From: Diprion similis
Taxonomy: Eukaryota; Arthropoda; Insecta; Hymenoptera; Diprionidae
Direction: 5' to 3'
DNA: 64,000 bases
Assembly: GCF_021155765.1 (NCBI RefSeq)
Contig: NC_060107.1
Span: 3,855,501 to 3,919,500 of the forward strand
Of this stretch, positions 1-9,931 are shown piece after piece. A program made the translations under genes and the position numbers. How positions within the stretch are numbered: position 1 is the stretch's first letter; each line of letters starts with the position of its first letter. The notes under the pieces are model-generated. The model did no database searches. It saw nothing but the letters and a program-made list of their open reading frames with translations, and was not told where the DNA came from.

Positions 1-28
1 TTGGAGTTTGCAAAAACTCTGAACGTAC

Positions 29-1724
29 CTCGAACACTTGAGGTGGATTTTTTGCCTCGATCGCGGAGTAATGAGCAGATGCTATCAGGCCAAGACTGGT
101 TGTGTGCGTAATACCTAGCATGCTGGCCTTGCCAACAGATCTTTCGATGAGTTGTCCTCTGTGTGAAATAAAACCAAGTATTAATATGTTCAATATTTGC
201 AATGAAACGAAACTGTACAGCTCAACTATTTAACAATTACTTTTGTTCATCGATTAGATGATACATCCAAGAATGAGCGTGCTGTAGGCATATATTATCC
301 CCAGACTCTTGTGCCATCATAATTGCCTCCTTCAGAGCTGCTAAAGCAACTTTTCTGAAACAAAAAACAATGGAACAGCCATTTTACATTTATATGTAAC
401 TATAAATTAAAGACTGGTAAAAATTGAGAGCCGTGAATCGAATAAGGAACTAAATTATACAATAAATTGCTAAGAACGTCCTACCTGTGGCCAAACTGGG
501 CATGAAGAGCTGCAAGATTTAGAGCGGCGTATCTGAAAGTTCGAGTTCTGTCTTCGGATGTGGCTCGAATGTCGAGAGGTGCTAGTCTGTCGAAACAATG
601 ATACAAACTATCGACAGCTCCACAATATTCGTTCACCCGCAGACAATTCAAGTAGCTGAGGTAATGCTAAAAGATATACTAATTAGGATAATTTCAGAGT
701 CTAAGAAAAATCAGGCAGTGAGGCTAATCGAGTGAATACTCACAGCTTCCGCATAGTACGGACTACAGTTGAGCAACTCTTTGACAAGGGCTTGCAGTTC
801 CACTGGCGGCAGTGCTTTATGCTCGTCCGTTTGAAGAGCAAGAGCTTGTTGGGCAACCAGTAATTCTGCCTGCCGTCCTCCCCAGACGACATCTTTTCTA
901 GAATTAGGACAGACTGATAGAGTTAAATTTGTTTGAGTATTAAGAAATTAGTGATATCTTGTCTCTTTGAATTCTTACTGATTGTCCAAAGGTTCGTCCA
1001 TTTTATGTCCCATCGACAGTCCCAAGTTATCCATTTTATACAGAACTTGCCAATATGGTTTGAACGACTCGTACAATGCAACTACTTGATGAAACGTTAA
1101 TTTTTCAAAGGATATTATTATCCGTCTAGTGTATAAACCGAGAACTGAATTTTTGTTCAGAGCTGGATGCGCTACGCAGTGATCCAATGGCGTGTCCATC
1201 AGACGCATGAGACTTTCTGACAAATCCAATAAGCCCTCGACTCCTTTGTGGTATAGTTCATCCAGCTTGACCTCGAGCTGTTGGGCGAAACGCTGCAGTA
1301 CATACTCTTCGGAATGGAGAAGGTTCAGCAAGCTTCGAAAGTCTAGGTCCGGCGACTGAAAGAAAAGCAGACTTTATGCTAAAGAGAAAAGCCATCGATA
1401 AAGCATGAGAATATCCCGTCGAACAGATGTGCTTGTAGCAAAAGAAAAATAGGAGAAAGAATAAAGCGGTGAATACCTGAATCAGTTTCAACGCCAAAAC
1501 GCAAAAATCGCGTCTTTCTATTATCGCTAAAACATAAAATAGGGTTTTTGAGTACACTGAAATCCAGCAAAGTTTGAGTTAGCAGAGTACGGACAATTTT
1601 CACCTTTTGTAGGTTCGTTGCAGTACTCTTTGATCAGCATTACAACTGCTATTTTGTACGGGGTTAAGGTTTCCTTTTGACATTTTTTCACATTTGTTCC
1701 GATATTTAGTAAGTCTTTATTCAT
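29..1724 (-). CDS. ANAPC5: Anaphase-promoting complex subunit 5 (APC5), 5' part of gene
   Basis: This is a scaffold/TPR subunit of the APC/C ubiquitin ligase, which drives cyclin and securin turnover in the nucleus and cytosol. Seven coding exons can be joined with consistent phase: 1604-1724, 1477-1526, 979-1355, 745-897, 485-656, 241-354 and 29-158; the gene continues past base 1. The start is the ATG at 1724; a GTG six bases upstream is ignored. Family signatures match vertebrate APC5: an N-terminal TPYKIAVVMLIKEY, then SVLGLYTRRIIISF and LTFHQVVALYESF in exon 3, KALPPVELQALVKELL in exon 4, and FRYAALNLAALHAQFGH followed by ALKEAIMMAQESGDN, which opens the TPR region. The gene sits head to head with SNX16. 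Identity rests on remembered similarity along the whole visible protein; splice boundaries are manual but keep the frame open throughout. Confidence 0.93.
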
Positions 1725-2455
1725 TTTCACCGATTTATATATACTAACGTTTGCGTTCAGATTAGAGGTTAGGTTGAGTTAGGTTAGGGTTTTTATTGAC
1801 ACACGCGTGAACTTGTCAAGCCCGTAACAACTAGAGTCCCTGTTTTATCAACGGTCGATATAAAACGTTGGTAAAACAGGGACACTAGTTTAATGAACGA
1901 CTAGAGTCAAGGCTTATGATTGTTGTTGCGTCTAATTTCCATCAATTCTCCATCCTATTCTCTCTACAAATGACACACCGCATACGTCAAAACTTGAAGC
2001 TCAATCCAGATGTATGTACGCGATGTGATTCAACAAACATTGTTCGATATTTCGTACGATGTACGATTCCTGAAATTCACTTAATAACTGTCTAGAGTCG
2101 TGACGAAATTCTAGTTTATAAACTTCCCCATTTTGTTGCTGGTAACTGGTTACTCAATCCAATCGCTCCGTTAATTAGAACTAATGACTTGTTGCGAGGT
2201 TAGTTTTCGTTCTGAATAAAACACTCCGCCCTAATAGGTACGTATGTATCAGTATTGTTCTGACTGTTTTACCCAGCTAATCATCGCCCCGATCTAAACT
2301 TCCTCGAGCAATCAGTGGAAACGAATAAAGTGTCAACACTTGTTAGAGTTCAACACTGTTTACGTATTCTGATCATATCTCACAAGCACATTTGAAATAT
2401 CGAACCGCGCTCTTATGCTTAATGTGTTTAATATCCACAGCTTACAACTCTGAGA
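1725..2455. promoter_or_regulatory. Shared divergent promoter region of ANAPC5 and SNX16
   Basis: The start codons of the two divergent genes lie 731 bp apart, so their promoters must share this stretch. It contains an AGGTTAGGTT-type motif (about 1766-1795), a long inverted repeat (1829-1890), and a splice-acceptor-like CCACAG just before the SNX16 ATG near 2442, which suggests a 5' UTR intron for SNX16. No clear TATA box was identified. The bidirectional use is inferred from geometry only. Confidence 0.6.
1829..1890. repeat. Imperfect inverted repeat, 25-bp arms, 12-nt loop
   Basis: The left arm 1829-1853 and right arm 1866-1890 are reverse complements at 23 of 25 positions, each carrying the core GTCCCTGTTTTA. 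A partial third copy of the arm start (CTAGAGTC) recurs near 1901. It could be a small MITE-like remnant, a cruciform-forming regulatory site or a transcribed hairpin. It lies in the divergent promoter between ANAPC5 and SNX16. Confidence 0.8.
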
Positions 2456-3684
2456 ATGTCCAGTTCAGGTAACAGCGTCGGTTGCGTGAGTGAGGTCACT
2501 CTAGCTATTAGTAAAGAGAGGAGCTCGCAGCCTGATGCCTTGCGAACGATCGATAGTCCAGACTCTGATGGATCTGGTCATTCCAACTCTTTCACTGTAC
2601 AGAGATTCAATTATCCTAATCAGACCAGTCCTAACAGGAACACCGAAGCTCGGTATCAACCCTCGTCTAATAGCGACTTGAGAATACCGATCGTCGGCTA
2701 CGAAGTAATGGAGGAACGAGCGAGGTTCACGGTGAGAAATGAAACCTTATCTATAAACTGCTTGGTTTGGTACAATAGTGGCCCAGGATTGTTACTGTCA
2801 TAAATTATCACGAAACCGATGTAAAACACTCTAGAAATTTATCAATCAATTCTTGTTCCTATTGTGTTATTTGCCCTGTGGTATACTTACAGGTGTACAA
2901 ATTGCGCGTTGAACCAAGACTCGGAGAATGCTGGTTCATTTTTAGAAGGTATACAGATTTTGTTCGACTTCTGACGCAGCTGAGAAGACAGAAAGCATCG
3001 ACCTCCCATTTGTCTTTACCACGAAAGAAATGGCTGGGGGATAATTTCGCACCTAGCTTTCTCGAAGACAGAATAAGAGGGCTACAAGACTTTGTAAATG
3101 GTATTTTGAACAACACTATTCTCATACAAATACCATGTGTGAGAGAATTTTTTTGTCTGGATGAACCACCTGCACTTTCAGACACTGTCGAGGAATCTCG
3201 AGTAAGCACTTTTCGGATTATTCGGCCACTGTCTAATTAAGAATATTGTGGCTGCTGATAAGAATCCTGATTTTTATTTTATTTATAACTGAATTTTTAC
3301 GAAAGACTCAAACTGAATTATCTGATGATTTTCAGGCAATTTTCGAGGCCCTGGAAGACACAATTTATCATCTACGACAGCAACTTAGAGAGAGAGACGC
3401 TGCTTTAGCTATGGAATCAGTTAGAACTAATGAACTTCGACAAAAACTACAACATATCATAAGGTAAGTAGGTAAATATGTCAGAATCATTAGACGAATT
3501 ATGTTGAAAATTTTGGTTGGTGGGGAAAAAATGCAGATCCCAAAAAATTACGAATACACAGCATATTCTTACAAATATCCGACACACTTCAGACACTCTT
3601 TAAACAAAAATTAATTTTTATTACAGTGTGACACAAACATGTTCAAAGTGTGGGACCTCACAACCATTAGCATCAATTGATTGA
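2456..3684 (+). CDS. SNX16: Sorting nexin 16
   Basis: This is an endosomal PX-domain protein that binds phosphatidylinositol 3-phosphate and acts in early/late endosome traffic. The exons are 2456-2731, 2893-3201, 3336-3463 and 3627-3684, giving 256 residues; the last joins the previous frame as SVTQTCSKCGTSQPLASID and a stop. The first about 75 residues are serine-rich and disordered. The PX domain starts at IPIVGYEVMEERARFT and includes the phosphoinositide-binding RRYTDF motif, a basic PRKKW stretch and FLEDR. It is followed by a short predicted coiled coil (IFEALEDTIYHLRQQLRERD). The protein is shorter than human SNX16 (about 344 residues), mainly at the two ends. The C-terminal CxxC pair (TCSKCG) is unusual but unproven as a zinc site. 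Confidence 0.92.
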
Positions 3685-6600
3685 TGTTAATTCTATTACC
3701 AATTACCGTGATATTTTAGTAAGTAAGTGTTACGTTACTGTTTTTCGCGTTATGGATGATTAAAAATAATATCTAGTTTTTATACTATTATTATTATACG
3801 TATCTGGTAGCCGAAGGTACTTGAATCTTTACAAGAATTTTATATCGGAGTCCACCTATACAGGAAGCGTTGTTATATAAATTTACACGTGAATAAGTAT
3901 ATTATTATTATTGATAGGGGTTTCCAATACATGTTGTTTCAAGAATACAAATTTAATCTGTATTCGTACTCGAAATTTTTATTTAGAAGACTGAAGATAT
4001 GCAATACGAAGGCTTACTTCCTGTACATTGCACCACCATAAATTTGTCAATGAAAAAATAACTCAGTCGCAACAGGTTCATTGAACTTTACAGATCATAT
4101 CAAATTCGCGAACCTGTTTTTAAATATTTTACAAATTGATGAAATAAAAGTGAAGATGACGGCATAATACGCTCAATAATGAAGAAAATAAATGCGAAAC
4201 CCTATTTTTCTGTAACGTTATCATAGAATTAGAATTTATAGAAAAAATATATCATATTATAACATATCTGAAGTGAAAATTCTCGAGGAAACAATATCGT
4301 TATAAATGAAAACTAGCAACTTGAAATGGAAAGTTATTGCACGTAATATAGCGGTGATAGGTAGTTCTGATAGCAGGCTATGAGGAAGTGTATCACTTTT
4401 CGAGACAATTGAATATTTTTTCTTGTTTTTTAGCTAGCTTAACTCACGACCATAACTTCCTATTTAGGATAGGAATTATTTTATTTATTCAAATTTTATA
4501 AAAGTTGACTACAATGAATTTTTATGAAAGATAAACACAAAAATCACACTAGTTTTAATCTACCTTAACCAATTGTTCTTTATTGTCGTTTAAAAAATTC
4601 AATAAAGTATCAATTATTCGTTTATGGTAAGCAATGGTCAAATGAAAAATGAATATGAGTTTTATTGAAAAATTTGTGGCATACAAATTGCAGTAACAAC
4701 TTTCATGGTTTCAAATAACCAGCACTAGTCAAAATCATTATCTACTCGGCATAAATCACACGCTGTGGTAACGCTTGACGTATGCAGCTTATTCAATTTT
4801 CCTTATAATCCCAAAGATAGTAGATATATTTTTTCACTTAGTTATTTTACGAATAAAGTTGTGTCATTGGATACGAAAAAAATATCACGTTTGTACAGAA
4901 AAATATCAATTTCCATGCAGGCGTTACTTCAATTTAAAAAATGCATTTGATGATACATCATTAGGATAAACTATCAAATGATTATCTAGTATTTATCTAT
5001 TTTGTAAATCTGGTTATTATTCCGTATGATTTACCCGATATGGGACCACAAATAAAATTTGTACTTTATAAACTATAATCAACAATTTATATGCCTTGTA
5101 TGCCTCAAAGATTTTTATTTACATGTCAGTGTGAGTGAGCTTTTCACAGTTCTTAAATTCTATGAAAACACCTTTATAACTGAATTAAATCATGGAAACA
5201 ATACTCGGTGATTAGTGAATTAATTAAGAACTATCTGGCAAGTGGTAATATTTATAATCTGAATATGAATAAATAAACGAATAAGATTTATTTTTATACA
5301 TTTCATAATCGAGGTTTGATATAAGGTGTTATAATGCAATGTTTTTGTGCCTTGTGAAATATATTCTAATGCTACTTTGTATGGATGAAAAAAATGACCA
5401 TCAAAAATTCTTAGCCTTATTTCAATACGATCGGTATAAAAATCAAGACGGTTTTGTACTAAAATATTTTGCCTTTGTCTTCTAATAACCAGCATTTAAA
5501 TAGCAAAAAAAAAAAAAATAGAAAAATAAAACCACGAGAAAAATCGAGTATTATTATGTATAATGTACGATATCCATGCTGAAGTATGATTGAATTGTCA
5601 ATAAAAAATAGATTCAAAATCGATGTTTGGTCATGATATTTTTACCCATTCATCTTATATCCGCACACAAATAAATTTTCCTCCGAATTGAACAAGTGTT
5701 TAAATAGCAGTGTTCTCTCATCACACACGTGTATCAATGAAATGATTACCTTAAAATTAAACATAATTAACTATACCTTGATAAATAATCTTATTTCTTC
5801 GAGCTGATGACTATTATCGTGTGGCACACAGCAAATCAATAAGTTCAGCAGGCAATATATGATATTGTCACTCCAACACTCTTTAATCTCTTTTGCATCT
5901 TTCATTATCGTCATTTTGATCCACTCGAATCGGTCGTCAAGTAATACAGATTTTTGTAAAATATTTTAATCAGTCTTTTCTATCCGGAGAAGCGACTAGG
6001 CACAACACTTGCACTGCATAGGTGAATTTATCTGAAAGAAAAAATTTATTCAAATTAAGGGAGCATTTTCATGGCTGACAGTTTTGCAGTCTCCAAAATA
6101 TCTCAGAAACGGCTCAACCGATTTACTTCAAACTAGAAGACAGACAGCATTGATAGTAGACGGTCTATCTTTTTTGTGACAATGCAATTTAGATTTTTTT
6201 TCGCTTCAGAGAGAAAATGGTAACCATTTGAATATAAAATTGGATGTTTCGTCCTGTACTTTAATTTTTTCCATTATCGAAAAATATGCCGCTTTAAGAA
6301 AAAGTGACATCGTGGCAAAGAAGATAAACTCGATGTTCAAAGATACTGTCTCCAAATTCAAAGTATAGTTAATCGGTTGAGCCGTTTTTGAAATATCGGG
6401 GACCCCAAGAACCATATCAACGAATGATATGGTTTACATTAAGTTGTCAATAATAATGGTTTCTGTTAATTTATCCTGATAAAAAGTGGAATGAAAAAAA
6501 ATAATACACAAACGAAGCTCGATCTAATTCAAATTCAAGTATATGTGAATAATTGGTAGCCGAGATATAAATTCCCAACATTTTCACCCACATTTGTAGC

Positions 6601-7241
6601 CTTCTTTAACGAAACCGAAATGAAGCAATCGGAAGATATCGGAAACCAAACGCAGTTACCGGAGTTTATCATAAGTGGAATGAAGCTTTTACAAACGGTC
6701 AAGATTATTCGAAAATTTCGCTTTGCTTCGGTATTGGGATTGTCACTTCGCAATGCGTCATCTGGTGAAAAAAAATTAAAGTAATGCAACTAGGCTGACA
6801 CCTGACCGTTGACCGTATTTTTCGCGTGTGGATGGTAGAACAGGTATATTATTGATTATGTTCAATAAATTTACGTGAAATCAGTAATTTGATTACCCAA
6901 GAATAATGATTTGCATTCATTAAAGTTAAAAACTTAGGTTATGTGGTGATAAAATGGCGCCAACAACCAGGCTCTGACGTCATGAGGACATTGTCCAATA
7001 CTACGCGTTGATCCTTATACTCAAATATGAGGTAATTGTATCAGTTATTGACCCTGTCCCAATTATTGAGCTTTTTCAGTTGTATCTGTATTATCCTCAA
7101 TACTAATATATCCCCAAGAAATGAATTTGTAGTTTCGAACCTTCTAGTAATTGGTTTCAGTCATCGAGACATTCCAAATTTGTGCCGTCGATTCATAATT
7201 TTACAAAATAAAAGGGTCAATAATTGGATTTAAACATTACC
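3685..7241. other. Gene-poor AT-rich stretch (SNX16 3' UTR and intergenic)
   Basis: No reading frame here has convincing coding character or flanking splice sites. The left part presumably carries SNX16 3' UTR and polyadenylation signals. A foldback repeat lies at 6087-6407 with a short perfect hairpin just beyond it. A full CRE octamer (TGACGTCA) is present at 6975-6982. Confidence 0.7.
6087..6407. repeat. Foldback (MITE-like) element with about 100-bp degenerate inverted arms
   Basis: The left arm (about 6087-6190) and right arm (about 6310-6407) are imperfect reverse complements. The most conserved part is the 15-base core CGGCTCAACCGATTT/AATCGGTTGAGCCG, near 6110-6125 on the left and 6372-6386 on the right. 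The similarity continues inward through a TCTATCTTTTTTGTGACAATG-like segment. The centre is AT-rich and encodes nothing recognisable. A separate 10-bp perfect hairpin with a 5-nt loop (6411-6435) abuts the right end. The boundaries are approximate and no target duplication was identified. Confidence 0.65.
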
Positions 7242-9931
7242 TTATATTCCTTTGAGAAAACCATCGAAATACTTACCCAAAAACTTGTCGTGTCTCTTCT
7301 TGTAGACGTAAGGGTAATGAACCCCGATTCCAATGAGCATGAAAATCCCGGCAAAAGCATACTTGGGGGATGGATCCTTGACGATTGGCATGATCGAGAG
7401 GAACAGCGAAATGCAAAAGACGAGCCAAGGTATGGCGATCGGGACTTTGTAGGGCCTCGGTGCGTCGGGTTTGGTGCGACGCAGTACGATGAGGGCGATC
7501 ATGGCGAGTCCGTAGAAAAACCAGGTGAGAAAGCTGGCGAATTCTATGAGGGCGATCACGTCCCCGGAGACGATGAATACGAGGGTGATCAGCCCTTGGA
7601 GCGCCACCGCTGCGGCGGGGGTCATCTTCTGTATGTGGATGAAGCTGAAGACTTCCGGGACGTGTCCCTGCTGCCCAGCGGCGTAGCAGAGCCTCGAAAC
7701 CCCGAACTGCATGCTGAGACCGCAGCCGAAGGTGGCGATGGCTACCCCTAAGGGTATGGCGAAGCCCAGCCAAGGGGGGAGAGCTCTTTCGGCCCAGAGA
7801 ACGGCCACCGCTGGAGCGGAGGACATTTCGGGTACCGTAAGAACGGACATGTACATGAGGTTGACGGCGACGTAGAGCAGCGTGACTACGGGAACGGATA
7901 TCAGGATGCTTCTGAGGATGTTGACCTCGGGCCGTTTTACCTCCTCGGTGACTATCGAGGCCGCCGTCCAGCCGTCGTAGGCCCAGAGGCCGCTGTAGAA
8001 GGCGAGGGCGATATCACCCGGGGAGCGGGTCGTGCCCTTGAAGGGTTCGTTAAGGAGATCCGTGCGGCCAGATGCGAGCCAGACCAGCCCACCACCGATG
8101 ATGAGGACGCAGACGCCGATCTTGCACATCGTGAAGATGTTCTGGACCTTCACGTAGAGCTTGACGCTCGTTAAATTTATAAAGGTCATCAGTCCGAGGG
8201 CAGCGATGCTCAGCAGCAGTATCACCTTGTGCATCGATTCTTCGGGCACGTTTACAATGTAGCTGGAAAACGGCTGCACTATGTACTCCGCGAAGGTCAG
8301 AGCTACCACCGCCACTTCTACGGGACGGAGCGCGAATACGAAGACCCAAGAGCAGAGAAACGCCGGAATTTCACCCAAGTATCGGTGCAGCGGGGTAAAC
8401 GCCTCGACGAAGTAAATGTACTCTGCTCCTGATCGAGGCACCACTGTACCAAGCTCCGCGTAGCCGAGGGCCGCCAGCAACGATACCATTCCACTCAGGG
8501 CCCAGATTATTAGGCAGAATCCTACCGATCCTGATCTCTCAAGGGCGCTGGTTGGCGAGACGAATATTCCTGAACCTGGGAAGGATTTAACGAAGGGACA
8601 ACATGAGAATTCGGTTCTAACTTGCTGGTTAACCTTGGAACTGGTTGAATAATTTAATCCGTTCACGTCTACTGGAATAATGCTATATATCGTCTTCACG
8701 TGGGGTCTGGATTATACTAATTGTAAATACATATATATGCTACCACATGAATGACAAGTTCAAATGTACGGAGATCCAGAGAGTTGCGCATCGATAGATT
8801 AGTCGTTTTAAATATACGGCTTCAAGATAACGATTAGCTTAACATTTCGAGATCTGTCTGGTAGAAAATATTTGCAATTGATTCCTAGATATAAGTTTAA
8901 CCGACGATTCGCAAGTATGTTGAAACTTATCACGTCTTGCACTTGTGGATATGTATAATTGCAGAGTTACAGCTACGATGATAAGTATCAATAGCACTTT
9001 TGTCCAATGACCATGTTTATTAATGCATTATGCAATTGATATCGAAATGAAAAAAAATTATCAACGGGTGTTGAAAAAAATTTTATATTATGATTTAATA
9101 ATGTTGCGTTGTGTATTAATTAATTGTAACAGTATGTGGATACATAGCTGCAAGACTTTGTACACAAGGTTGCACAGACGTCAGTAGCCCTTGACTTACG
9201 ATTAGCACTATATAAATTTAAAACATTTCGTTGATATTACGAGCGATTCTACTGATTGTGAAGTCTTTTTTCACAACCTGATTCACTTCCAATTTATTGA
9301 TAATATCTGTACCTGGCGTTTGACACGCGCGATATCTTGACTTATCTTTCCGTGACGTGATATATGTAAAGGACTTTCAAGGAATTAGCATTTTTTTAAT
9401 AGGTTCAAGGTAAATATTTCTACATAAAAATCAAGAGAACATAAAGAGAGCGAAACTAATCTCGACTTGGAATTTTGAACAAAGTCATTACACAACAGTA
9501 TTTTATTTTTATCAATTTTACTGTCAGCAGCTTTCTAATTTAGTTCTCATCATATATAAACTCACAATTCGGCCATGAAACGTACTATAAAAGAGAACTT
9601 GATAATCAAACGAATGTTTGAAATGTAAATAATAATATTTTATTACAGTTTCACAATTCAACGATTCATTATACAATTCGGTGGCTTCGCGCCTCCAATT
9701 TAAAGAACGATTATGAATGATCAGGCATCGTATGCGTACTTCATGATCCAACGAACAATTTATAATCTTAATAAAAATCGAAAGGGATACAATGAAGAAT
9801 TGATTTTCAAAAATCGAGAATCTGATTTTCGTACCAATCATAACAGCGATGATCATGTTAATGGCGCTGAATAATCCCAATTCTCGTTTTAACTCCACCT
9901 TCTCTTTATCCTGTACGATAACGGGCGTCAT
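7242..9931 (-). CDS. SLC7-family light-chain-type amino acid transporter (b(0,+)AT/LAT-like)
   Basis: This is a predicted twelve-helix APC-superfamily amino acid exchanger of the plasma membrane. There are two coding exons: 9835-9931 (ATG at 9931) and one large exon 7242-8575, giving 476 residues. The splice joins VMIG to SGIFVSP, recreating the substrate-binding GSGIF motif of helix 1. Further hallmarks are AELGTVVPRSGAEYIY, SFAEY-like TFAEYIVQPF, ALAFYSGLWAYDGW (helix 6), TEEVKRPEVN and LTWFFYGLAMIALIVLR. Wording around GLWAYDGW is closest to SLC7A9-type proteins. The loop after helix 3 (residues about 133-146, bases 8235-8276) has no cysteine, whereas heterodimeric family members carry one there for the disulfide to their heavy chain. 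The large exon is far more GC-rich than its surroundings. Confidence 0.92.

Noticed and set aside
4765-4969. Overlapping short frames downstream of SNX16
   Set aside because: AT-rich, short, without start context, splice sites or similarity.
7224-7751. Plus-strand open frame of 175 codons
   Set aside because: It is antisense to the GC-rich transporter exon; the minus-strand frame has clear SLC7 motifs and the plus peptide is low-complexity and charged.
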